NCBI GenBank assembly: GCA_964590225.1
Contig: CAZPWS010000063.1
Span: 1-18,543 of the forward strand
Direction: 5' to 3'
Length of the DNA stretch: 18,543 bases
From: JAEUSG01 sp964590225
GTDB lineage: Bacteria > Fibrobacterota > OXYB2-FULL-49-7 > JAEUSG01
A program made the position numbers and the translations under genes. Below the pieces are notes generated by a model. It saw only the letters and a program-made list of their open reading frames with translations, was not told the DNA's origin and made no database searches. The first letter of the stretch is position 1, and every line of letters starts with the position of its first letter. Shown here piece by piece: positions 1-5,911 of this stretch.

Positions 1-501
1 TGTTTCAATCCACGCGCCCACGCGGGGCGCGACGTCAGTTCACGCCGCGCAACTCGAAATAATTTGCTGTTTCAATCCACGCGCCCACGCGGGGCGCGAC
101 CGCGGATAGGCAGCCCAAAAAGAAATAAATGATTCTGTTTCAATCCACGCGCCCACGCGGGGCGCGACGCAGATACACCGAAATAACTAAAACAGGAGCA
201 ATCGTTTCAATCCACGCGCCCACGCGGGGCGCGACAGCCGGATATAAAAACTTTTAAGGAGTACACCATGTTTCAATCCACGCGCCCACGCGGGGCGCGA
301 CTTTACTAAAGATGAAGTTATAAAAATGTGCGAAGTTTCAATCCACGCGCCCACGCGGGGCGCGACTTCATTTGCATATTCTACTATTACAAACTTATCA
401 GGTTTCAATCCACGCGCCCACGCGGGGCGCGACCTCCCTTTTTGAGAGAGGATCGGCAACCAAACTGTCGTTTCAATCCACGCGCCCACGCGGGGCGCGA
501 C
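1..501 (-). CRISPR. Type I-C CRISPR array, 8 repeats, incomplete at left edge
   Basis: Eight identical 32-bp repeats start at 2, 69, 137, 204, 270, 335, 402 and 470 (last one ends at 501). The seven complete spacers are 33-36 bp, and base 1 is the tail of another spacer, so the array continues to the left. On the minus strand each repeat begins GTCGCGCCCC and ends GTGGATTGAAAC, the form known for type I-C repeats. Its middle folds as CGCGCCC-loop-GGGCGCG, the hairpin that Cas5c cuts to leave a handle of about 11 nt ending in ATTGAAAC. This places crRNA synthesis on the minus strand, co-directional with the cas genes, with the leader on the right. The repeat at 470-501 is therefore leader-proximal and the spacer 434-469 the most recent. 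No repeat is degenerate, which fits the leader end of an active array. Confidence 0.98.
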
Positions 502-684
502 AGTACAATAGATAACTAATTTAAAATCAAAATGATACAGGTGTGTTTTTGCGAACCCCCAAAAACTATGGTAACATTACAGATTACAATTGCATATAGT
601 TATACATATCTCAATGTCAAAGAACAAGTTACAAATATTGCGATCCTCAGTAAGCCAATATGTTCGCTTAGGGTTCGCGATCAA
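502..684 (-). promoter_or_regulatory. CRISPR leader between cas2 and the first repeat
   Basis: This AT-rich 183-bp stretch separates the end of cas2 from the leader-proximal repeat and has no credible coding sequence. Read on the minus strand it starts near GCGAACCC (positions 678-671) and later carries GGGTTCGC (558-551), an 8-bp inverted pair separated by 112 bp. The position and orientation identify it as the leader, the site of pre-crRNA initiation and spacer integration. I recall similar GCGAACC/GGTTCGC pairs in other type I-C leaders but could not check that here. Confidence 0.8.
593..620 (-). promoter_or_regulatory. Candidate pre-crRNA promoter in the leader
   Basis: On the minus strand a perfect -35 box TTGACA (620-615) is followed after 16 bp by TATATG (598-593), a reasonable -10 box. 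Transcription would start near 586, about 85 nt before the first repeat. This is a sequence-only prediction. Confidence 0.45.
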
Positions 685-975
685 TCAAACTATCAACGGC
701 CCCTCCTGATCAATTCCCTCTTTTGCCCCTTCATGTTCAATTCTGCTGTCATAATTATTACCGAGAAAGTAAAATCGCAAACTATCTTCAGCAGGATTTA
801 TCTCACTCATAAGCTTGCTTTTTACACTTGTCCACAGTGAGGAATCAACTATCAGCTCAAATACCGAGAATTGTACCCTCTGCCCATAATTTTTGCAAAC
901 TTTTGCGACACGCCTTAACCGTCTTCTTCCTTGTGGGGTCTCTGTTTTTACATCATAACTAACAACCACCATCAT
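685..975 (-). CDS. cas2: CRISPR-associated endonuclease/integration protein Cas2 (type I-C)
   Basis: This 96-residue protein has the Cas2 ferredoxin-like fold signature. It opens with MMVVVSYDV, where the Asp after the first beta strand is the conserved metal-site residue, followed by the Arg-rich helix (GRRRLRRVAKVCKNYG) and the QFSVFEL strand. Cas2 is the dimeric core of the Cas1-Cas2 spacer integrase. It lies 3 nt after cas1 and directly before the leader, as in other I-C loci. Two adjacent ATG codons (975 and 972) are possible starts. GGAG lies about 7 nt before the first and AGGAT sits right in front of both, so the sequence does not decide between them. Confidence 0.95.
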   Translation of the reverse strand: MMVVVSYDVKTETPQGRRRLRRVAKVCKNYGQRVQFSVFELIVDSSLWTSVKSKLMSEINPAEDSLRFYFLGNNYDSRIEHEGAKEGIDQEGPLIV

Positions 976-978
976 ATC

Positions 979-2010
979 CTATCTCCATATAAAAGGAGGG
1001 TAACCGTCAATATCACCTCTAATATATCGGGCAAGTAGCAACGCCTGCACATGAGGAATTAAACCAATCTCAATTTTCTCGTCGATGTACGGATGTGTAA
1101 GCTCTTCCCTTTTCCGTTCTTGATATGCTACTAAAATCTTCTTCCTCGTTTCATCGTTCATTACCACAGCACCAGATTCACTTGTTTTGAAGCCTTTAGC
1201 ATCTATCTGCTGCAAATTAACAAGCGATAACGCAAGCCGGTCCGCCAAAATAGGACGCAATTCTTCCATGATATCAAGAGCAAGACTTGCTCTGCCTGGG
1301 CGATCGCGATGCAAAAAACCTACGGCAGGGTCGAGTCCAACCCCCTCCAACGCAGATTCAACATCATGTGAAAGCAGTACATATATAAAAGAAAGCAATG
1401 CATTCATATTGTCAAGTGGCGGTTGTCGAGATCGTTCATGGAAAAAAAATTGTTCCTTTTGGTTTGTAATCATGTTGTCAAAGACATTAAAGTATGCAGC
1501 AGCAGCATCGCCCTCCAACCCACGCAAGGAATCAAGACTATTATGCTTGTCGATATACTTTATATGGTGAAGCAGGTATTCGGCCGCTTTGCTCACAACA
1601 TCCATGCCGGGTCTTGAGCAATGATCCCGCAGTGCTCGCATGAGAACAGTACGGGCATTCATCAATTTTCCTGCGGTACACGCTCGTGCAATTTTCAGTG
1701 ACGCCTCTTCGGAATCTGCTTTGCGATACTGTTCTCTCCGCAATAGAACATTTCCACTAACAGGCCCCTCTACCCGTGCCAGAAAGCGGCCATTTTCAGA
1801 AAGAAAACTTATGCCAACATTTTTCTCTCCACAGAAACCCATTAAGAATGGACTACAGCTTACATTTCCAAAGCAGACAATACTACCCAAAGTATGCACA
1901 GGTAGCTGCAAGCGCACCTCTCTATCAACTTTAACGGAGACAGTTTCTCCTTCTTTGTGCAAATAGGCCCCCTGTGTAGTAACATAAAGGGTATTTAAAA
2001 GTTTTTTCAT
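979..2010 (-). CDS. cas1: CRISPR-associated integrase Cas1 (type I-C)
   Basis: The 343-residue product is a full-length Cas1 of the I-C type. The N-terminal beta domain starts with MKKLLNTLYVTTQGAYLHKE. The C-terminal helical domain carries the expected metal ligands: Glu166 in LRGLEGDAA, His234 in GFLHRDRPGR and Asp246 in SLALDIMEELRP. Cas1 is the catalytic subunit that inserts new spacers at the leader-repeat junction. Its ATG (2010-2008) overlaps the stop of the upstream RAYT gene as ATGA, so its translation is probably coupled to that of the transposase-like gene. In ordinary I-C operons it directly follows cas4. It ends with TAG, 3 nt before cas2. Confidence 0.96.
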   Translation of the reverse strand: MKKLLNTLYVTTQGAYLHKEGETVSVKVDREVRLQLPVHTLGSIVCFGNVSCSPFLMGFCGEKNVGISFLSENGRFLARVEGPVSGNVLLRREQYRKADSEEASLKIARACTAGKLMNARTVLMRALRDHCSRPGMDVVSKAAEYLLHHIKYIDKHNSLDSLRGLEGDAAAAYFNVFDNMITNQKEQFFFHERSRQPPLDNMNALLSFIYVLLSHDVESALEGVGLDPAVGFLHRDRPGRASLALDIMEELRPILADRLALSLVNLQQIDAKGFKTSESGAVVMNDETRKKILVAYQERKREELTHPYIDEKIEIGLIPHVQALLLARYIRGDIDGYPPFIWR

Positions 2011-2498
2011 TGCAAATATTCCTGTGTAAGTTTTGTAGGATTCTCTTTTATATACTTTCGAATATCGTTTAACTCTTTATCATTTTTTACTATTTGTTCA
2101 TAAAAATTTCTCTGCCATATAAAATTTCGATAACCATTGATATTACACCATCGTTTTACTGAAGACTTGAATTGTCCAATAACAACACCCAGTGATCCCG
2201 CGACCGTTTTCTGAAATTGATGAAACTTCAATGGTTCGTTAATCTGCTTCGAAAAATGCAATATGCCATGAATATGATCGGGCATAATTATATATTCATC
2301 AACAATGACATGACTAAAATGGTCCGAAATCGAACGCCAGTATGAATCGACAATTTTACCAATCTCTGTCAGCTTTAATAGTTTTGAACTGTTTGTAGCA
2401 AGGAATTGCCCTGTTGTTCCTATACAAATTGTTACAAAATATATCCCATCAGAATAATCGTAATTTGTTAATCTTATTGATTTTCTATTGTGAGGCAT
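2007..2498 (-). CDS. REP-associated tyrosine transposase (RAYT, Y1/HUH family) inside the cas operon
   Basis: This 163-residue protein matches the single-domain Y1 transposases related to IS200/IS605 TnpA. It has the typical RAYT opening (RKSIRLTNYDYSDGIYFVTIC), the HUH-type motif HIH at residues 75-77 in MPDHIHGIL, and the presumed catalytic Tyr133 in WQRNFYEQIVKNDKELNDIRKYI. The length is normal and all active-site elements are present, so it looks intact. RAYTs cut single-stranded REP hairpins carrying a GTAG foot, and such repeats lie just upstream (2678-2832). A GGA about 8-10 nt before the ATG is a modest ribosome site. It sits between cas4 and cas1 and overlaps cas1 by ATGA, which is not part of any standard I-C operon. 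A role in adaptation cannot be inferred from position alone. Confidence 0.9.
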   Translation of the reverse strand: MPHNRKSIRLTNYDYSDGIYFVTICIGTTGQFLATNSSKLLKLTEIGKIVDSYWRSISDHFSHVIVDEYIIMPDHIHGILHFSKQINEPLKFHQFQKTVAGSLGVVIGQFKSSVKRWCNINGYRNFIWQRNFYEQIVKNDKELNDIRKYIKENPTKLTQEYLQ

Positions 2499-2740
2499 GT
2501 TTCAAATCCATTAAATATACCGCATTGACATTGTTTTCATAGCTGACAACAGTGTGAACCATGGCGTGAACGGCGAAATGATAGTGATGACAATACGGGT
2601 AAAATGATAGAGTCAATAAAGATGGAATTGTATATATGGTAGAAATAATTATGGCAATGGCATATTTGGGTAATTGTTGGTAGTGGGTCGCAACCGGATA
2701 GGAAGGAATTCGTGACCGGGTGGTGGTAGGGGTTCGTGAC

Positions 2741-2832
2741 CATGTGGTGGTAGGGGTTCGCCATGGCGAACCNNNNNNNNNNTCCCCTTGGGGGGGTTGG
2801 GGTCCCCAAGCCCCACCCCCTACCACCACATG
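2741..2832. repeat. Inverted REP pair with GTAG feet, interrupted by the assembly gap
   Basis: The 16-bp arms at 2741-2756 and 2817-2832 are exact inverted copies, each containing GTAG. Inside are the 18-bp palindrome 2755-2772, ten Ns, and a G/C-run hairpin (TTGGGGTCCCCAA at 2797-2809). GTAG adjacent to a hairpin is the known recognition layout for RAYT enzymes on REP elements, and the RAYT gene begins 243 bp away. Confidence 0.7.
2773..2782. other. Scaffold gap of ten Ns
   Basis: Ten consecutive undetermined bases lie within the strongest secondary structure of the window. The true length of the missing sequence is unknown, and the gap suggests that the assembler failed in the inverted repeat. 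Confidence 0.98.
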
Positions 2833-2961
2833 ATAAACCACTTCCATAATCCCTACAATAATATTCCATAACATGATTCAAACCATGAGCCGAACCATTT
2901 TTCAATACATAAAAAACATCACACATATTTTCCAATCCATGCACAATTTCAGATATCCCCA

Positions 2962-3606
2962 TCAACAACCCTTCATTGTGTCTATCATATCCTCAACATA
3001 ACGAATGGCTGATTTTTGTTTTCCAACTACATCTGGCATGCACAAATTAGCCAATGAACAATTACGACACTTTTTGTCAAAAACCGCGGACGGAGTTATC
3101 TTTCCATCAATCAGACTATGGAGCTTTTCAGCCATCTGAATTGTCTTTTCGCGAAGTTCTTTTGAAAATACAACCTCCTCTCTTCGTCGAGGCTCTCCAT
3201 AGTACAGAGCACCTTCACAAATTTTTTGCCCGAGCATCTCCTCCAGACATAACGCCTGCGCGCAAAGCTGCACTTTGTCGCAATCGGTAATTTTTGGTTT
3301 TCCCCGTTTATATTCAACAGGATAAATCTTCACCTGTTCATTTTTAGTAATAAATTCTACCGCATCGGCGATTCCCGACAAACCCAACCTGCTGCTTCGT
3401 AAATGAAGCCCCCTTGCAATCTTTATACCTGCGCGGGTTTCATTACCTTCACCATGAACACGCTCATGTAAAAGTTGGCCTTCAACTGTTAATCTATTTT
3501 CTGACCATAGCCGCTCAATGTGAATTAATGCACATTGGCGAGCACAGAAATCAATGTGCTGTAACGCAGAAATAGGGAGCAAATCAGAATTTGCGTAGCC
3601 GTTCAT
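2962..3606 (-). CDS. cas4: CRISPR-associated exonuclease Cas4 (type I-C)
   Basis: This 214-residue RecB-family nuclease trims prespacers and checks PAM orientation during adaptation. Fe-S ligands are visible as Cys21 (or Cys25) near the N terminus (FCARQC) and the C-terminal trio Cys180, Cys183 and Cys189. Nuclease residues include His47 in LLHERVH, Asp81 in SGIADAVEF, and Glu98 with Lys100 in PVEYKRGKPK. The length is normal and the gene looks intact. Its ATG overlaps the stop of the upstream Bro-N/DinD gene (ATGA, 3603-3606), implying coupled translation with a non-cas gene. It is separated from cas7 by about 1.4 kb and from cas1 by about 0.95 kb, whereas these genes normally abut. Confidence 0.95.
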   Translation of the reverse strand: MNGYANSDLLPISALQHIDFCARQCALIHIERLWSENRLTVEGQLLHERVHGEGNETRAGIKIARGLHLRSSRLGLSGIADAVEFITKNEQVKIYPVEYKRGKPKITDCDKVQLCAQALCLEEMLGQKICEGALYYGEPRRREEVVFSKELREKTIQMAEKLHSLIDGKITPSAVFDKKCRNCSLANLCMPDVVGKQKSAIRYVEDMIDTMKGC

Positions 3607-4460
3607 TTGTCGCGCGAAATAGCTTTCTTGCTCTTGGCTCCGAGTTTCAGGAAATTCTCTTGCGAAACGACACTCCGTCCGAGTTTTTTTTCTGTCTGTT
3701 TGCGCGCACTTCCGGCAACATTGCCACCCCGTTTGGCGACATTCTTGTTCTTCTCGAATGTTTCCGGCTGTTCCTGCTCGGAAATTTCTGTTGTAACCCG
3801 CTCACCCAACATTGTAAATATGAGTTCCAAATCTGTCATGTGATCGCGAAGATTCTGGTTTTTTTTGGTAAGACCTTTGAAATCCTTGTGTTCAGCAGGA
3901 GTAAGATCAAATGTGGCTTTTGCTATTTCAGATGCGAGAATTGAAAACTCCGTTTCTCCATGAATACCGCGTTCTTTCCATTCATCAGTAAGATTTTGTC
4001 TGATGGCAATACCACGAAGACGCTTGTCAATCCAGGCTTTGGGGTAGCCCTTCTTTTCGTATAGTTCCTTCATCCGTTCCTGAGCTATTTCAGGATTTTC
4101 AATCTCCTGCACCCGCTCGTAACCAACCTTGGCAAGCCAGCGTTTAAAAGGTTCAGCTTTGGGAGAAGGGATGGACTGAATTATTCGCAAGGTTCCTTCT
4201 ATGTTGGCACAGTCAGTTTTGTATAATTTGCCATCAGCCGCTGGTAGTTTCAGGTCGTGACAATTTGTCACGACCTCACTTCCCTCTTCAATTAGTCGTT
4301 GTTTTAGCTTACGCCAATACGCGCCAGGATCTATACTTTCTGTTAGAACCGCGCAAACATCTACAACCGAGAAAAACCATTCGTTGTTGTGCATCAATTT
4401 TCGGATAGTTTTGCCCTGGAAGATGGTTAAGTTGTTTTGAGTGACTGATTTTTCTTTCAT
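3603..4460 (-). CDS. Bro-N domain / DinD-family protein embedded in the cas operon
   Basis: The 285-residue product has two recognisable parts. Residues 11-115 match the Bro-N (phage antirepressor-type) domain, with NNEWFFSVVDVCAVL and YWRKLKQRL. Residues about 140-275 resemble E. coli DinD, for example FKGLTKKNQNLRDHMTDLELI followed by a basic KQTEKKLGR segment. Bro-N domains are DNA-binding modules of phage and virus regulators, and DinD is a LexA-regulated protein reported to affect RecA filaments. Which activity this one has is not known. AGGA lies about 7 nt before the ATG, a good ribosome site. The stop overlaps the cas4 start by 4 bp. It is not a standard component of I-C loci, so it may be cargo, a regulator, or an accessory factor carried by adaptation genes. 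Confidence 0.85.
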   Translation of the reverse strand: MKEKSVTQNNLTIFQGKTIRKLMHNNEWFFSVVDVCAVLTESIDPGAYWRKLKQRLIEEGSEVVTNCHDLKLPAADGKLYKTDCANIEGTLRIIQSIPSPKAEPFKRWLAKVGYERVQEIENPEIAQERMKELYEKKGYPKAWIDKRLRGIAIRQNLTDEWKERGIHGETEFSILASEIAKATFDLTPAEHKDFKGLTKKNQNLRDHMTDLELIFTMLGERVTTEISEQEQPETFEKNKNVAKRGGNVAGSARKQTEKKLGRSVVSQENFLKLGAKSKKAISRDK

Positions 4461-4487
4461 TTTATGTCCTTGTAATGAATGCTAAGC

Positions 4488-4520
4488 AAAGGGGGGGGGT
4501 ACAAATTGTATCCCCCCTTT
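4488..4520 (-). terminator. Hairpin terminator after the 42-codon ORF
   Basis: AAAGGGGGG (4488-4496) pairs with CCCCCCTTT (4512-4520) around an inner TAC/GTA stem. On the minus strand the hairpin follows the small ORF stop by about 10 nt but ends in only CTTT. On the plus strand it ends in six Ts. It lies 28 bp upstream of the Bro-N gene and could limit read-through into that gene and cas4. Confidence 0.6.
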
Positions 4521-4529
4521 TTTATTGCT

Positions 4530-4658
4530 TTACTTAATCTCTTTCAAAATTTCGATACCATCAAATTCCGCATTATTAAGCTTAACGGAAAGATCTGAAA
4601 AGTTGCGCGCTGGCTCTAAAATGGCTGTTTGACCGTTATTTACCAGTTTCTTTTTCAT
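4530..4658 (-). CDS. Small ORF of 42 codons, unknown function
   Basis: An ATG at 4658 opens a frame ending in TAA at 4530. The protein starts MKKKLVNNGQTAILEPARN and ends FDGIEILKEIK. An AAAAAGG ribosome site ends 9 nt before the start, and a hairpin terminator begins 10 nt after the stop, which together make it look like a complete small transcription unit rather than chance. The sequence is hydrophilic with no membrane segment and no family I recognise. It lies between the terminator after cas7 and the Bro-N gene. It could be a small antitoxin-like or anti-CRISPR-like protein, or simply a chance ORF. Confidence 0.45.
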   Translation of the reverse strand: MKKKLVNNGQTAILEPARNFSDLSVKLNNAEFDGIEILKEIK

Positions 4659-4852
4659 ATCTGTAAGCCTTTTTATAAATTCATCGTTTATAATCTGATA
4701 ATTCTGTAATTAGGGATGATTGATGATTGAATGGTGCAATTTGCCGCATGTGGTGGGCTTATCGTATTTAATGCATTTAATATGTTTGACATGTTTAAGA
4801 TATTTAGCATGTGTATTATTTTCGCCGTATCATATTAAGATTTGTATCGCAC

Positions 4853-4882
4853 GGTAGGGGTTCGCCATGGCGAACCCCTACC
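4853..4882. repeat. Perfect 30-bp REP-like palindrome
   Basis: The half-site GGTAGGGGTTCGCCA is followed immediately by its exact reverse complement. It shares the core TAGGGGTTCGCCATGGCGAACC with the repeat at 2751-2772 near the RAYT gene. Being symmetric, it presents the GTAG foot on both strands (4854-4857 and its complement). It is a second dispersed copy of the same family, downstream of cas7. Confidence 0.85.
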
Positions 4883-4936
4883 CGATGAAACACATTGTTG
4901 CATTTTGTTGTGCGCTATGGAAATTTTAATTTGGTC

Positions 4937-4970
4937 AAAAGGGTGGGGACAAAATGTCCCCACCCTTTTT
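4937..4970 (-). terminator. Bidirectional Rho-independent terminator after cas7
   Basis: AAAAGGGTGGGGAC (4937-4950) and GTCCCCACCCTTTT (4956-4969) form a perfect 14-bp stem with a 5-nt loop, flanked by A and T runs on both strands. It sits 16 bp beyond the cas7 stop and should end much of the cas3-cas5-cas8-cas7 transcript, separating it from cas4-cas1-cas2. Confidence 0.8.
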
Positions 4971-4985
4971 ATACTGATAGCAACG

Positions 4986-5876
4986 CTACTCCCCATCAAT
5001 TTCTTCACATCTTAAATCAGGTAATTTTTCACATTTAATGTCATAGTCATTAATACTCTTTGGTTCTTCGACCCCAGCTTTAAGTTTAACACTTAAAAGA
5101 CGGTGTACTTTAGCAGAAGAATACTGACCATTAGGGCTATTATGTTCAAACCAATAAACTTTGTGGACTTCCATACTACCTTCCGGGCGCGCAGAAGACG
5201 CATCATTCACAAATAAAGTTCTCAGGGCTTCTTTGATTGCATTGGCATCTTCATTGGAAAACCCAGTTTTTGTCGCCAGTTGAGGATTCATGCTTCCATA
5301 GAAAATATATACCCCATGTTCTACGCGATGTTTCATACCCATAGTGTCAGAACCTTTTTTATCCTTTTCACCTGTTTCCCCGCTTACGCTCTTTGTAATC
5401 TGAATACTGGATGAACGGTCGAGAACAGGAATTATTGAAAAGGCCGGATGAACTGAAACTGGGCCACGCACGGGGATAGACACACCTGCGCTGTCTTCTT
5501 CAACTTCTTCCTTTTTCTTTTTTTTGCCCTTGAATGCAAAAACCTGTCCGAAAGCACGCACATCTAACCAAGCATCGCATGCGGCTTTCTGATATTTCTT
5601 TTTGTCATTCGAGTCAACACCTTTGAGTACGGCATCCGCTCGATCATGTAAGCTTGCGTGTTCATCCATACGATTATCATCTGATTGAACGAAAATTGGT
5701 TTTCCCATATGCATCAAACGATTACGAATCTTGCGTTTTATTGCAACATCTGAAATCTCACCAAAACCTTCATAGGTGGTGCGTGGGCGATTTCCATTGA
5801 GTGGATCACCATTAGGGTTAGCATGATTGACGGTTAGAATCACTGCAAAATCAATTTTTTTTGAAAGAGTTTCCAT
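4986..5876 (-). CDS. cas7: Cascade backbone subunit Cas7c (Csd2), type I-C
   Basis: The 296-residue protein opens with the Csd2 signature KIDFAVILTVNHANPNGDP and NRPRTTYEGFGEISDVAIKRKIRNRL. It also has GMKHRVEHGVYIFYGSMNP and the C-terminal AKVHRLLSVKL. Several copies of Cas7 wrap the crRNA spacer and form the filament of the I-C interference complex. A Lys/Glu-rich insertion (GKKKKKEEVEEDSAG, about residues 116-130) lies in the middle. AGGA about 9 nt before the ATG supports the start. It follows cas8c by 35 nt and is the last gene before a strong terminator, where a standard operon would continue into cas4. Confidence 0.96.
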   Translation of the reverse strand: METLSKKIDFAVILTVNHANPNGDPLNGNRPRTTYEGFGEISDVAIKRKIRNRLMHMGKPIFVQSDDNRMDEHASLHDRADAVLKGVDSNDKKKYQKAACDAWLDVRAFGQVFAFKGKKKKKEEVEEDSAGVSIPVRGPVSVHPAFSIIPVLDRSSSIQITKSVSGETGEKDKKGSDTMGMKHRVEHGVYIFYGSMNPQLATKTGFSNEDANAIKEALRTLFVNDASSARPEGSMEVHKVYWFEHNSPNGQYSSAKVHRLLSVKLKAGVEEPKSINDYDIKCEKLPDLRCEEIDGE

Positions 5877-5911
5877 AGTAAGGTATCCTTTGTGTTGAAA
5901 TGGATGAATTA

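Larger units (their letters stand above)
2499..2961. repeat. Non-coding REP-like repeat block between cas4 and the RAYT gene
   Basis: This 463-bp stretch has no credible gene. From about 2678 it holds four degenerate 23-24-bp tandem units with the core TGGTAGGGGTTCGTGACC. The clearest copies are 2721-2744 and 2745-2768, with weaker ones near 2678-2695 and 2697-2720. The last unit runs into the palindrome GGTTCGCCATGGCGAACC (2755-2772) and the N gap. A 16-bp arm CATGTGGTGGTAGGGG (2741-2756) recurs inverted at 2817-2832, so the block forms a large cruciform like a bacterial BIME. The flanks 2580-2670 and 2870-2950 are AT-rich with a loose period near 12 bp. Confidence 0.75.
4461..4985. other. 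525-bp spacer splitting the effector and adaptation halves of the cas operon
   Basis: Read on the minus strand from cas7, it holds in order: a strong hairpin terminator (4937-4970), a perfect 30-bp REP-like palindrome (4853-4882), an AT-rich stretch with ten-base quasi-repeats around ATTTAATGC/ATTTAGCATG (about 4768-4813), a 42-codon ORF (4530-4658), and a second hairpin (4488-4520). The Bro-N gene then begins at 4460. Confidence 0.8.

Noticed and set aside
187..519. Open frames on both strands through the CRISPR array
   Set aside because: They are made of the repeated 32-bp unit and spacers; the repeats translate to the same peptide over and over.
532..840. A 102-codon plus-strand frame in the leader and over cas2
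   Set aside because: It lies antisense to cas2 and in the leader, with no ribosome site or family resemblance.
2555..2580. GAACCATGGCGTGAACGGCG as a further degenerate REP copy
   Set aside because: Only the CCATGGCG centre is shared; the arms do not pair and the GTAG foot is absent.
2485..2968. Long minus-strand frames across the region between cas4 and the RAYT gene, one with a TGATG junction at the cas4 stop
   Set aside because: They run through the N gap and the G-rich repeats, have low-complexity translations and no recognisable domain. The TGATG junction alone is not enough to call a gene.
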